Positions 16,157 to 24,407 of a stretch of 64,000 nt of DNA are shown piece after piece (within the stretch, counting starts at the first letter, position 1; every line of letters begins with the position of its first letter). The notes under the pieces are model-generated. The model worked only from the letters and a program-made list of their open reading frames with translations. It had not been told where the DNA came from and made no database searches. Source of the stretch: Archangium minus (GTDB taxonomy: Bacteria; Myxococcota; Myxococcia; Myxococcales; Myxococcaceae); contig NZ_CP043494.1 in NCBI RefSeq assembly GCF_044360475.1, forward strand, positions 5,580,001-5,644,000, given 5' to 3'. The position numbers were made by a program, and so were the translations under genes.

Positions 16157-19100
16157 TCACGATGACGCGCGGGGACTCCCTTCGGAGGTGAGCGGAAGCT
16201 CCAGCGTGGCCACGGCTCCCTGGCCGAGGCCCTCGCTCTCCAGGGTGAGGCGACCCTTGAGCATCTGCGCCACCAGTGCGCTCGAGTGCAGCCCGAAGCC
16301 GTGGCCGTCCTTGCGCGTGGTGAAGCCGTAGACGAACAGGCTGTCCATCTGCTCCGGCGCGATGCCTACCCCATCATCCGCTACCTGGATGCGCGCCACG
16401 TTCCCCACCGCCGTCAGCCTCACCCAGAGGTTGCGCCGGCCCTCGGGCACTTCGTCCAGCGCGTGCTTGGCGTTGCTCAGCAGGTTGATGAGGATTTGCA
16501 GCACCTTGTGCTTGTCCACCTTCACCGGGGGCACCTCCGACAGCTCCCGGTGGACGGTGACGCCGTGACGTCGCAGCGACGCCATCTGGATGCGCAGCGC
16601 GTCGTCGACGAGCTGGGACAGCTCGCACTCCTCCGTCATCAGCGCGTTGCGCGCATACGTCTGCTGCACCTGGACGATGGCGCGGATGTGCTCGATGTGC
16701 CGATTCATCACCGCCATGTCCTCCAGCAGGTGCGTCTGCTCGCGCATCAGCTCGTCGCCGAGCGCCACCAGGTATTCTGGCAGCTGGCCGCCCCGCGGAT
16801 CCTTCGTCAGGAAGTCCGCCAAGGTCTCCCGATGCTCCAGCAGCAGGGCTCCGGTCTGCCTCACCCGGCCCACGCGCAGGGCGCCCACGGCCTTGCTCAT
16901 CATCTCCATGTTGACGACGGCGCTGGTGAGCACATTGCCCACGTTGTGCAGCACGTTGGAGGCCACCTCCGCCATGCCCACCTCGCGCGCGGTGTCCACC
17001 AGGCGCGCCTGGGCCTGTTTGAGCTCGCGCGTGCGCTCCTCCACCCGCCGCTCCAGCTCGTCGTTGGCCCGGCGCAGCTCCGTCCGGGCGCGCTGCACGT
17101 CCGCGTACAGCCGCGCGTTCTCGATGGAGATGGCCGCCTGGGAGGCGAGGTGTCCCAGCAGCGCCAGGCGCGCCGGGCTGAAGGCGTTGGTGGCCAGGTC
17201 GTTCTCCAGGTACAGGGCCCCGGAGAATTGCTCCTGCCTCATCAGGGGCAGGCACAACACCGAGCGGGCTCCGCCGCGCGCCAGCCAGGCATCGGCGGAG
17301 AACGCATGGGGCTGGGAGGCATCGCCGATGAGCACGTGTTCCCGCGTGCGCCGGACATAGGCGAGGAGTGTCCACGGCAGCTCGTGGTGGCCTGCCTCGT
17401 CCGAGGCCACCAGGGCGCCCTCCGGCGAGAGCTGGAAGAGGGCCGCCACCGAGAACGCGTCCCCGTCGGGCAGCAGCAGGGCGCCTCGCTGCGCGCCCGC
17501 GTTCTCCATCGCCGCCCGCATCAGTGCCGTCACCAGGCGCTCCAGCTCGATCTCACCCGAGACGGCCTGCTGCGCCTTGACCACCGTGAGCGCGTCGATG
17601 TGGGTGGAGTCCGTGCTGCTGGTGGTCAGCGTGTTCTGGGGAGACTGGGTGGACGCGAGCTCTGGCCACAGGGACTCCAGGTGCTGGACCTTGGCCCGCG
17701 CTCCCCACCGCTGGTAGGCCGCCCGGGCTTCGCGCGCGAAGGCATGAGCGACGATGGGCGCCTCGCGCGTGCGCCAGAACTTCGCCGCGAGCTCACTGGC
17801 CAGTCCCAGGTACTGGGTGGCTCCGTTCTCCCGGGCCGAGCGGATGGCCTGCTCGTAGGCCCGTGTCGCGTCCTCCGAGCGCCCCAGGAGCCGGGCCCGC
17901 TCCGCGAAGACGAGCCGCTCGAGCGCGCGAAAGTTCTCGGGGCACAGCGCCGCCCATTCGGCGAGCTGTTGGTGGTGATGCTCGATGGCGACGAGCCACT
18001 CCCGCTGCTGCTCGGGCGTGGCCTCCTCGAAGCACGCGGCCAGGGTCAGGGCGCGGTAGAAGTGGCCTTCGCGGGCATTGAGGGTGCCGAAGCAGGACCA
18101 CAACAACTCGGCCGTCTTGTCCGCCGCTTCTCGGGCTTCCGCATAGGCGCCGCACATGAAGCGCGACTGCATCTTGTGGATCCAGTAATGGCAGCGCGTG
18201 CCGCCGAGCCGATCGGGCGTCATCCGCGCCTCGCAGGCCCGTTCGTCGAAGCCCTCCCCGCTCAGGGTGGAGAACGACAGGGAGTGGCCACGCAGCTGTT
18301 GCACGTAGCGCTGACTCACGAGGAGCGCCTCCTGGGGATCCACGAAGCCCGCCTTGCGCAGGAACTCGTCGCGCACGAGCGACTCCTGGTGGACTTCGTC
18401 CAGGGAGTGCCCCATGGCCAGGCGGTTGGTGACGAGATAGACGCTGCAATAGGTGGCGGGCGCGATGTCGCCCACTTGAAGCGCATACCGCAGGCCGTTG
18501 AGGAGCAGTTCCTGCGCGCGGGGGATGGGCTGGACCCAGTAGCTGCTGAACTGCATGCCGAGCAGCACATCCCCTCGGTAGGTGGACAGATGGTAGCGCT
18601 CGACGAATGCGAGGGCGAGCTGTGCGAAGGCAAAGCCTTCCCGGTAGCGCTTGAAGAACGAGCCGGTGATGACGCCGAACCAGGTGAACCCGGGCACGGC
18701 GGCGTCCACGACGCCGTGGCGCAGGGTGAGGGAGACAATCCGGCTTAGGATGATGATGAGCAGGTTTGGGTCGGAGGAGTAGGCGCCGGGGAAGAGCTTG
18801 AAGAGGGCGACGACGGCCATCTTCATGTCCGGGTCGGTCATGAGGGGCAACTCGAGGAGGCTCTCGATGGGACGCTGCCCCAACAGGGCCCAGGCCTCCT
18901 CATGGGCGGCCACGGCGTCCTCCCAGGTGGGTTGCCGCGGGACGGGCATGCCCAGCAGCTCCAGGCACTCCCGGAGGCAGCTCATGCCCTCCAGGAACGC
19001 ACCCGTGGCGAAGTGGATGTCCTGGGTCAGCAGGTAGAGGGCCACGGTGTCCGCGCGGGTGCGTGTCCGGGGGCGCAGCTCCTCGAGTTGGCGCTGGGCC

Positions 19101-21478
19101 TCGGAGGGCGAGCCGCTCATGAGTTCCGTGTGCGCCTGGGCCAGCCGCACCTGGAAGGCCAGGGCGTGGTCCGTCTCCCAGGGGTCCGCGGGAATGAGCG
19201 CGAAGGCCGTCGCGAAGTAGGTGAGGGCGGGGCGCAGCGCGAGCGCGGCCTGGGCCTTTTTCCCCGCCTCGGCGTTGAGCCGCGCGAGGTGGTGGCGCTC
19301 GGTGGGCGCTTCCATGAGCGCCACCCCGGCGTTGAGCTGGCTCACCACCTCGAAGAGGGACTCGCGCACCTGTTCCGGGGACAGGCTCTGGAGCAGCAGG
19401 CGACCGATGCGCAGGTGTACCTCCTGGCGCTGCGCCTCGGAGCTGAGCGAATGGGCCGCCTGCTGGATGCGGTCATGCAGGAAGCGGTACGTCTCCGCTC
19501 CGACGCGCCCCAGCAGGCCTTCACGCAGCGCGGGCTCGAGACCCTGCTCCACCTTCTCCACCTCGGAGAGTCCCGAGAGGGTGCCCAACATCTGGAGCGA
19601 GAAGATGGCGCCCGCGCACGCCGCCAGCCGCAGCAGGTGCTGGGTGTCCGGGGGCAGCTGGCGCAGCTTGCCCACCATGAAGTCGATGATGTTCTCCGAG
19701 TAGTCCCGGGCGCGCACCCCTTCGGCATCCCACCGCCAGCCTCCTTTGGGCAGGCGCACGAGCAGACCCTCCTGATGGAGCGTCACCAGCAGTTGCAGCA
19801 GGAAGAAGGGGTTGCCTCCCGTCTTCTCGTGCACCAGCACCGCCAGGGGGGCGACCTCCTCCGGGCCCGCTCCCGGGAGCGTCTCGCCCACCAACTGCTC
19901 CACGTGCTCCACGCGCAGCGGCTCCAGCCGGATGTCCGTGAGGCGCGTTCCCGCCTCGCTCGCCTTCTCCCATACCGCCATCAGTGGGTGCGTGGGGCCC
20001 ACCTCGTTGTCTCGGTAGGCGCCGAGCCACAACACCGGGGGACTCTCCGGATGGGACACCATCTGCTCGAGCAGCCGCAGACTGGAGGGGTCCGCCCACT
20101 GCAAGTCATCCAGGAACACCACCGCCGGCTGCTCCTTTGTGGAGAACACCGACACGAACTGGCGCACCACCCGGAAGAAGCGCAGCTGCCCCTCGCTGGC
20201 GGGCAGCGCCTGGGGCCTGGGTTGCCGGCCCACGAGTACTTCCAGTTGGGGCACCAGGTCCACGAGCACCTGGCCCTGGCCGTCCCAAGCTCGATTCACC
20301 TGCTCACGCCACCGGGCGACTTCCTCCTCGCTCCTGGCGAGCAGTTGCTGCACCAGCCCGCGCAGGAGCTGGGCCAGGGTGGCGTAGGGAATGTCCCGCT
20401 GGAACTGGTCGAACTTGCCGCTCAGGAAGAACCCGCGCCGGCGCACCACCGGCTTGTACAACTCGTGCACCACCGCGGATTTGCCGATGCCCGCGTAGCC
20501 GCTGAGCAGCAGCAGCTCCGGCCGGCCCGTGCGCGTCACGCGCTCGAAGCCCTCGAGCAGGGAGGCCACCTGCGCCTCACGCCCATAGAGCCGTTGCGGC
20601 AGTTGGAAGCGCTGGGGCGTGTCCTGGGTCCCCAGGGGGAAGACCTCCCGCACGCCCTGGCCGAGCGCCTCTCGGCAGCGCTCCAGGTCGGCCTTCAAGC
20701 CCTCGGCGCTCTGGTAGCGCTCCTCGGCCACCTTGGCCAGCAGCTTCATCACGAGCGCGGACAAGGCCGGCGGCACCTGGGGATTCAGCTCGTGGGGTGG
20801 CTTTGGGCGCTGCGCCATGTGGGCGTGGAACCACTCGAGCGCGTCCTTGGCCTGAAAGGGCCTGCGCCCCGTGAGCAGCTCGTAGAAGGTGACGCCCAGC
20901 GAGTAGAAGTCCGTGCGGTAGTCCACCACGCGGTTCATCCGCCCGGTCTGCTCGGGCGACATGTACGCCAGCGTGCCCTCGATGAGATGCGCGGGCGCCG
21001 CCTCCAGGTGCTCCACCCGCTGGAGCGTGGCCACGCCAAAGTCGATGAGCCGCGCCTCGCCGGACGGCTCCAGGAGGATGTTGGAGGGCTTGATGTCCTT
21101 GTGGATGATGTCGCGGCAGTGGACCTCGGCCAGGGTGGACACCAGCGAGAGGGCCAGGCGCAAGAACTGGGAGACCTCCATCGGCTGGCCCGCGATCTCG
21201 GACAGGGGCTCGCCCTGCACCCGCTCCAGCAGAAGCACGGGCCGCTCGTGAACGCGCTCATGGGCGTAGGGCCTGGCCACCCCCCGCACGTCCCGCAGCC
21301 GCTGCAGGATGGCGAACTCCCGCCGGTAGCGCTCGTTCTCGCTGGCTCCGGGGGCGGTGGCCATCGGCGTCTTGATGATGACGGGGACACCATCGGCCTC
21401 GCGCACCGCGTGGAACAGCACGTTCGAGCCCGTTGCCCGGAGGGTGCCTAGGACTCTGTAACCTGGGATGTCCAACAT
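16157..21478 (-). CDS. Trifunctional Ser/Thr kinase - AAA-type ATPase - GAF sensor histidine kinase
   Basis: The product has 1,773 residues. The N-terminal protein kinase domain (about residues 5-270) has Lys36 in VIIKTP, the catalytic loop IIHKDIKPSN with Asp128, DFG at 146-148 and a SPEQTGR activation segment. An AAA/NACHT-like ATPase follows, with Walker A GYAGIGKS at about 328-335 and Walker B VVFLDDLQWAD at about 453. A long helical TPR-like region leads to a GAF domain (about 1280-1430), a coiled coil, the histidine region NVLHNVGNVL with His1511, and a HATPase domain (INLLSNAKHA, DDGVGI, GFGLHSSA). ATG 21478 is chosen because the kinase domain starts directly there. It links Ser/Thr and His phosphorylation in one cytosolic protein. 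Confidence 0.93.
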   Translation of the reverse strand: MLDIPGYRVLGTLRATGSNVLFHAVREADGVPVIIKTPMATAPGASENERYRREFAILQRLRDVRGVARPYAHERVHERPVLLLERVQGEPLSEIAGQPMEVSQFLRLALSLVSTLAEVHCRDIIHKDIKPSNILLEPSGEARLIDFGVATLQRVEHLEAAPAHLIEGTLAYMSPEQTGRMNRVVDYRTDFYSLGVTFYELLTGRRPFQAKDALEWFHAHMAQRPKPPHELNPQVPPALSALVMKLLAKVAEERYQSAEGLKADLERCREALGQGVREVFPLGTQDTPQRFQLPQRLYGREAQVASLLEGFERVTRTGRPELLLLSGYAGIGKSAVVHELYKPVVRRRGFFLSGKFDQFQRDIPYATLAQLLRGLVQQLLARSEEEVARWREQVNRAWDGQGQVLVDLVPQLEVLVGRQPRPQALPASEGQLRFFRVVRQFVSVFSTKEQPAVVFLDDLQWADPSSLRLLEQMVSHPESPPVLWLGAYRDNEVGPTHPLMAVWEKASEAGTRLTDIRLEPLRVEHVEQLVGETLPGAGPEEVAPLAVLVHEKTGGNPFFLLQLLVTLHQEGLLVRLPKGGWRWDAEGVRARDYSENIIDFMVGKLRQLPPDTQHLLRLAACAGAIFSLQMLGTLSGLSEVEKVEQGLEPALREGLLGRVGAETYRFLHDRIQQAAHSLSSEAQRQEVHLRIGRLLLQSLSPEQVRESLFEVVSQLNAGVALMEAPTERHHLARLNAEAGKKAQAALALRPALTYFATAFALIPADPWETDHALAFQVRLAQAHTELMSGSPSEAQRQLEELRPRTRTRADTVALYLLTQDIHFATGAFLEGMSCLRECLELLGMPVPRQPTWEDAVAAHEEAWALLGQRPIESLLELPLMTDPDMKMAVVALFKLFPGAYSSDPNLLIIILSRIVSLTLRHGVVDAAVPGFTWFGVITGSFFKRYREGFAFAQLALAFVERYHLSTYRGDVLLGMQFSSYWVQPIPRAQELLLNGLRYALQVGDIAPATYCSVYLVTNRLAMGHSLDEVHQESLVRDEFLRKAGFVDPQEALLVSQRYVQQLRGHSLSFSTLSGEGFDERACEARMTPDRLGGTRCHYWIHKMQSRFMCGAYAEAREAADKTAELLWSCFGTLNAREGHFYRALTLAACFEEATPEQQREWLVAIEHHHQQLAEWAALCPENFRALERLVFAERARLLGRSEDATRAYEQAIRSARENGATQYLGLASELAAKFWRTREAPIVAHAFAREARAAYQRWGARAKVQHLESLWPELASTQSPQNTLTTSSTDSTHIDALTVVKAQQAVSGEIELERLVTALMRAAMENAGAQRGALLLPDGDAFSVAALFQLSPEGALVASDEAGHHELPWTLLAYVRRTREHVLIGDASQPHAFSADAWLARGGARSVLCLPLMRQEQFSGALYLENDLATNAFSPARLALLGHLASQAAISIENARLYADVQRARTELRRANDELERRVEERTRELKQAQARLVDTAREVGMAEVASNVLHNVGNVLTSAVVNMEMMSKAVGALRVGRVRQTGALLLEHRETLADFLTKDPRGGQLPEYLVALGDELMREQTHLLEDMAVMNRHIEHIRAIVQVQQTYARNALMTEECELSQLVDDALRIQMASLRRHGVTVHRELSEVPPVKVDKHKVLQILINLLSNAKHALDEVPEGRRNLWVRLTAVGNVARIQVADDGVGIAPEQMDSLFVYGFTTRKDGHGFGLHSSALVAQMLKGRLTLESEGLGQGAVATLELPLTSEGSPRASS

Positions 21479-22137
21479 GAAGAAGTGCCCTCGTGGGCGA
21501 GTTTCGCTTCTCGGCGAAGCAGGGCGCCACACTCCCGAACGTATGCCGTTGCAGGAGGGGCGCGGCGAGTGGAAGTGCTCCCACTCGTGGGTGCTTCTCG
21601 GGCGCATGCTCGTCGTGGTACCGGGCACGGCGTGTACCCCAAGGGGCTTCGCGGCTTCTCCACCCGGCTGCCCCTCGCGGTCTCGGCGGAAAAAGAAAAC
21701 CCCGGCTCGCCTGATGGCGACTACGCCCCCCTGGAGATGTTCTTCGAGATGGATGCGACCACCGGAGCCCACCTCCCGGCCCTTTGTCGCGGCGTTCCGT
21801 CCGCCTTTTCTGTGCGAACATGCGCGAGTTCGTGCTTTTTGTTGCGAAGTGGTCTGCGTTCTTGCTACTTTGTCGAGCCATGACATCGAGACCTACCGGT
21901 GCATCACCGCCGACGTGTGCTTCCTGAGCGTTTGGAGTGTCAATGCCATAGGATGTTCCCGGTGCATCGCTTGCACGAATCAATCTCTGCATTCGCGTAC
22001 GCAATTCCATACTGAGCGAAACCGCAGGGCCCTGGCGTGGGCAATCCCAGGTGCTCCGCAATCACTCGCACTCCTTCCGCTCCCGCACCTCGGCCCGAGC
22101 GGCGCGTCGTTCCAATCCCAATAAGACTCATATCGCC

Positions 22138-22160
22138 CTTCGAAGCCCATGGTTTCGAAG
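22138..22160. repeat. Inverted repeat CTTCGAA-N9-TTCGAAG
   Basis: Perfect seven-base arms around a nine-base spacer, 14 bases left of a larger hairpin. It could be a regulator-binding site for the lipoprotein gene at 22268. Confidence 0.45.
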
Positions 22161-22174
22161 ACAAGCGTAGGAGG

Positions 22175-22212
22175 GCAGGCGTGTCTATTTCATAGAAATA
22201 GACCAGGCCTGC
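22175..22212. promoter_or_regulatory. AT-rich hairpin in the leader of the Cys-rich lipoprotein gene
   Basis: Inner arms GTCTATTTC and GAAATAGAC (perfect, nine bases, ATA loop) are extended by outer GCAGGC and GCCTGC across a small internal bulge. It sits 55 bases before the lipoprotein start. There is no T-tract, so an mRNA leader structure or operator is more likely than a terminator. Confidence 0.5.
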
Positions 22213-22267
22213 AGAGAAAGCAGACGCATTAGATGTATCCACTCACAACCCGAGAATAACAATCCAC

Positions 22268-22558
22268 ATGAAGAATTTGATGATGGCCTTCGCGGCGATG
22301 TTCTCTATTGCGGCGGGAACTGCTTGCGGTCCCGCTCCCGAGAAAACCGAGGCGCCGGAGGACAACAACACGGGCGGGGTTCACGCTCAGGTATGCGGTG
22401 ACAGGGGTTACTTCACCTGCCCCACGGACGGCAAGACGTTCGGATACAAGGCCGCGGGCTGCGGGACGCCGGCGAGCCTTTACTATGACAACGTCTATAC
22501 CAAGTGCGAGCAGTACTGCTCGGTCTCCTGCGAGGACTCGGGCTGGATTTCGGAATAG
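22268..22558 (+). CDS. Small Cys-rich lipoprotein
   Basis: This 96-residue protein has an N-terminal signal MKNLMMAFAAMFSIAAGTAC ending at a Cys that could be lipidated, although the lipobox (GTAC) is not ideal. The mature part, after a short acidic spacer (EKTEAPEDNNTGG), has six Cys residues: CGDRGYFTCPTDG, CGTP and CEQYCSVSCED. Their spacing suggests a small disulphide-rich fold in the periplasm or at the cell surface. No family is recognised. The start lacks a strong ribosome-binding site. A strong intrinsic terminator follows ten bases after the stop, so the gene is monocistronic. Confidence 0.7.
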   Translation: MKNLMMAFAAMFSIAAGTACGPAPEKTEAPEDNNTGGVHAQVCGDRGYFTCPTDGKTFGYKAAGCGTPASLYYDNVYTKCEQYCSVSCEDSGWISE

Positions 22559-22567
22559 AGAATAACA

Positions 22568-22613
22568 AACGCCTCCTCGGGGTGCCGGATGGCAGTCACC
22601 CTGAGGAGGCGTT
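22568..22613 (+). terminator. Strong intrinsic terminator hairpin
   Basis: A 17-bp stem (AACGCCTCCTCGGGGTG against its complement, with one G-U pair) encloses a 12-base loop. It lies directly after the Cys-rich lipoprotein stop codon. The T-tract is poor (GGTAACCCTT), but stem strength and position support termination. Confidence 0.7.
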
Positions 22614-22631
22614 GGTAACCCTTCAACGCGC

Positions 22632-22651
22632 ATGGTGACAGCAGTCACCAT
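22632..22651. promoter_or_regulatory. Palindrome ATGGTGAC-N4-GTCACCAT, candidate activator site
   Basis: Perfect eight-base arms. Related half-sites GCAGTCAC (22592-22599) and GCAGTCATCC (about 22660) flank it. It lies roughly 105-125 bases upstream of the sigma-54-like element at 22756, the usual distance for an enhancer-binding protein. Confidence 0.5.
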
Positions 22652-22755
22652 CTGGTGAGCGCAGTCATCCCCTCGAAACGGGCGGGCCGACCGGCGGGGC
22701 CCTGCAAGTGCCCGAAAACCAAGGGGCCTGCCCGGGGCCGTGGGTCCCGAAGGGT

Positions 22756-22771
22756 TGGCACACTCCATGCT
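22756..22771 (+). promoter_or_regulatory. Sigma-54-type promoter for the metallopeptidase gene
   Basis: TGGCACACTCCATGCT matches TGGCAC-N5-TTGCT with one mismatch and correct GG/GC spacing. Transcription would begin near 22783, giving a 44-base leader before ATG 22827. Confidence 0.55.
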
Positions 22772-22826
22772 CGGATGTGGGCAACCCGCTGACCCGCCCC
22801 TCGCACCGACATTCAAGGATGCCCCC

Positions 22827-23819
22827 ATGAAGCTGCGCTCGTTCCGTCCGCCCTCGCTGCCCAACCTGAGGACAAATGATCTCCGCGCCCCGAACGCACC
22901 CCGGAGCGCGCCGACCTCGCCCGTGCAGCCCCGCGGCCTGCCCCCCCGCCCCCAGGTGCCCACGCCGGAGCAGCTCCAGGCCGGGAAGAACAACCTGAGG
23001 CCGGCCGACTACGGCGTTGTGCATCCGGACCTGCAGGGCATCCGCACCCGCCGGGACAGCGGGCAAGCGGGACACCAGTTCGCCGACTTCACGGGCGACG
23101 TGCGCCACTCCACGAGCGCGCTGATGAGCCAGCCCAACGGCAACCGGCTGCTGACGGAGCTCAACGGCCGCACCCAGGCCGTCAACCCCGGCCAGGTCGG
23201 CACCCTGCGCAATCCGCTGACGGTGGCGGACATCTCCTCGGGCCGCGACCGAGTGGAGATGTCGAACTCCAACTCCCCGCGGCACGACGGCACCTACGGC
23301 AGTATCCAGCAGGCGTACCGCTACGACGGCGTCCCCAACGCCGGGCTGCCCAGCAACATCAAGTACGACGAGCGGTTCGACGCGCAGCGGCCGGGTGCCC
23401 GCTTCAACAGCCTGGGTCACGAGTCGGTCCACGCCTGGCGCAATGCCAATGGTCTCGCCGTCAGCCCCCTGCAGGTCAGCCCGCGCAGGAACGACCCCTT
23501 CCTCCAGAACAATGATCCCATCGTCGGAAAGGTCATCGGCCGCCACTCGCACATGCAGGAGGAGTTCGAGACCGTCGGCATGAAGCCCACTCCGCACACT
23601 CCCAACCGTGACGGGTGGGCGCCCAACGAGAACATGATCCGCCAGGAGCACGGGCTGCCTCTGCGGAATGACTACTCGGGACAGACCCCCGCCACCGTCA
23701 ACGAGCTGGCGGACAACATCAACGCGGGGTTGCTCAAGCAGCGCAGCTGGACCACCAAGCTGTTCGATCTCAATCCCCAGCCGCCGATCCAGCCCATCCT
23801 CGATCACCTGGAGAAGTGA
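22827..23819 (+). CDS. Putative zinc metallopeptidase, M91/NleD-like HExxH effector type
   Basis: The product has 330 residues. The first 55 are Pro/Arg-rich and disordered, with no Sec signal. A zincin-type HExxH occurs as NSLGHESVHAWRNANG (His198, Glu199, His202), followed about 43 residues later by EEFETVG (Glu245-Glu246), a plausible third-ligand region. HExxH followed by an EE-x-TVG stretch is the pattern of M91 peptidases such as the type III effector NleD and related polymorphic-toxin domains. ATG 22827 has AAGGA upstream and follows a sigma-54-like promoter. Secretion route and target are unknown. No adjacent immunity gene is obvious; the next gene is convergent. Confidence 0.65.
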   Translation: MKLRSFRPPSLPNLRTNDLRAPNAPRSAPTSPVQPRGLPPRPQVPTPEQLQAGKNNLRPADYGVVHPDLQGIRTRRDSGQAGHQFADFTGDVRHSTSALMSQPNGNRLLTELNGRTQAVNPGQVGTLRNPLTVADISSGRDRVEMSNSNSPRHDGTYGSIQQAYRYDGVPNAGLPSNIKYDERFDAQRPGARFNSLGHESVHAWRNANGLAVSPLQVSPRRNDPFLQNNDPIVGKVIGRHSHMQEEFETVGMKPTPHTPNRDGWAPNENMIRQEHGLPLRNDYSGQTPATVNELADNINAGLLKQRSWTTKLFDLNPQPPIQPILDHLEK

Positions 23820-23873
23820 GCGCGTGCCGCTCCGCTCTCAGGTCGTCCCTCGTCTGGGCCCTGGGGGCGACGA

Positions 23874-24401
23874 TCAACGGAGCGAGATCTGCTCGAAGCG
23901 CCGGAGGAGCCGGATCGACGGCAGGTCGAGCGCGGAGATGAGGCGGCTTCCTCGGATGATGATCTCCGAGGGACCCGAGACGGAGTAGCGCGCCTCCCAG
24001 GAGAAGCCGGGGCCGACGAAGCACCAGCTGTCTCCATCGGGCAGCAGCCCCACCCACCACGCGGGCATCACGTAGTGCTTGTAGCCCCAGAGCCGCTCGC
24101 GACTCAGGCCCTCCTCGAAGCGCACGTGGTGATGGAACAGCAGGGGAGGGTGATGGTCCTCGGGGTCCACGACGGCGAGGTGCGCTTCCGGGGGGACGAG
24201 CTTCCGGAATGTGTCGAGCACCCGCTGCTGGAGCTCGATGATCTCATCGGCCAGCGCCTCGTCGTAGGGGCCGAAGTCGGCTGGGATGCGGTAGCGCACC
24301 ACGTCGCCGACGTTCTCCCGCTGCAGTGCCTCCAGCACCGTCAGGGCCGGCGCGATCACCGGGTCATCGAAGTCGAGTGGATTCCAGGCTCTGGCTTTCA
24401 T
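23874..24401 (-). CDS. Hypothetical protein, second gene of a two-gene operon
   Basis: This 175-residue soluble protein is not confidently assigned. It contains VVRYRIPADFGPYDEALADE, HHVRFEEGLSRERLWG and WWVGLLPDGDSWCFVGPGF. The PDGD plus aromatic strand pattern is reminiscent of DUF2716-type proteins, which are sometimes immunity-like. It begins six bases after the stop of the ChaN-like gene and is probably translated from the same message. It is convergent with the metallopeptidase gene 54 bp away, so an antagonist role toward that protein is conceivable but unsupported. Confidence 0.6.
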   Translation of the reverse strand: MKARAWNPLDFDDPVIAPALTVLEALQRENVGDVVRYRIPADFGPYDEALADEIIELQQRVLDTFRKLVPPEAHLAVVDPEDHHPPLLFHHHVRFEEGLSRERLWGYKHYVMPAWWVGLLPDGDSWCFVGPGFSWEARYSVSGPSEIIIRGSRLISALDLPSIRLLRRFEQISLR

Positions 24402-24407
24402 GTGTCG

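Larger units (their letters stand above)
21479..22267. other. 789-bp intergenic region, lower GC, with inverted and direct repeats
   Basis: No credible gene is seen. The right-hand 400 bp are noticeably poorer in GC than the surroundings. A ten-base direct repeat CCGGTGCATC occurs at 21896-21905 and 21959-21968. Two inverted repeats (22138-22160 and 22175-22212) stand upstream of the Cys-rich lipoprotein gene. Promoters of the giant kinase (leftward) and the lipoprotein (rightward) should lie here. Confidence 0.6.

Noticed and set aside
16286..21451. Long plus-strand open frames (about 820 and 849 codons) opposite the giant kinase
   Set aside because: They are antisense shadows of a protein with clear kinase, ATPase and histidine kinase motifs.
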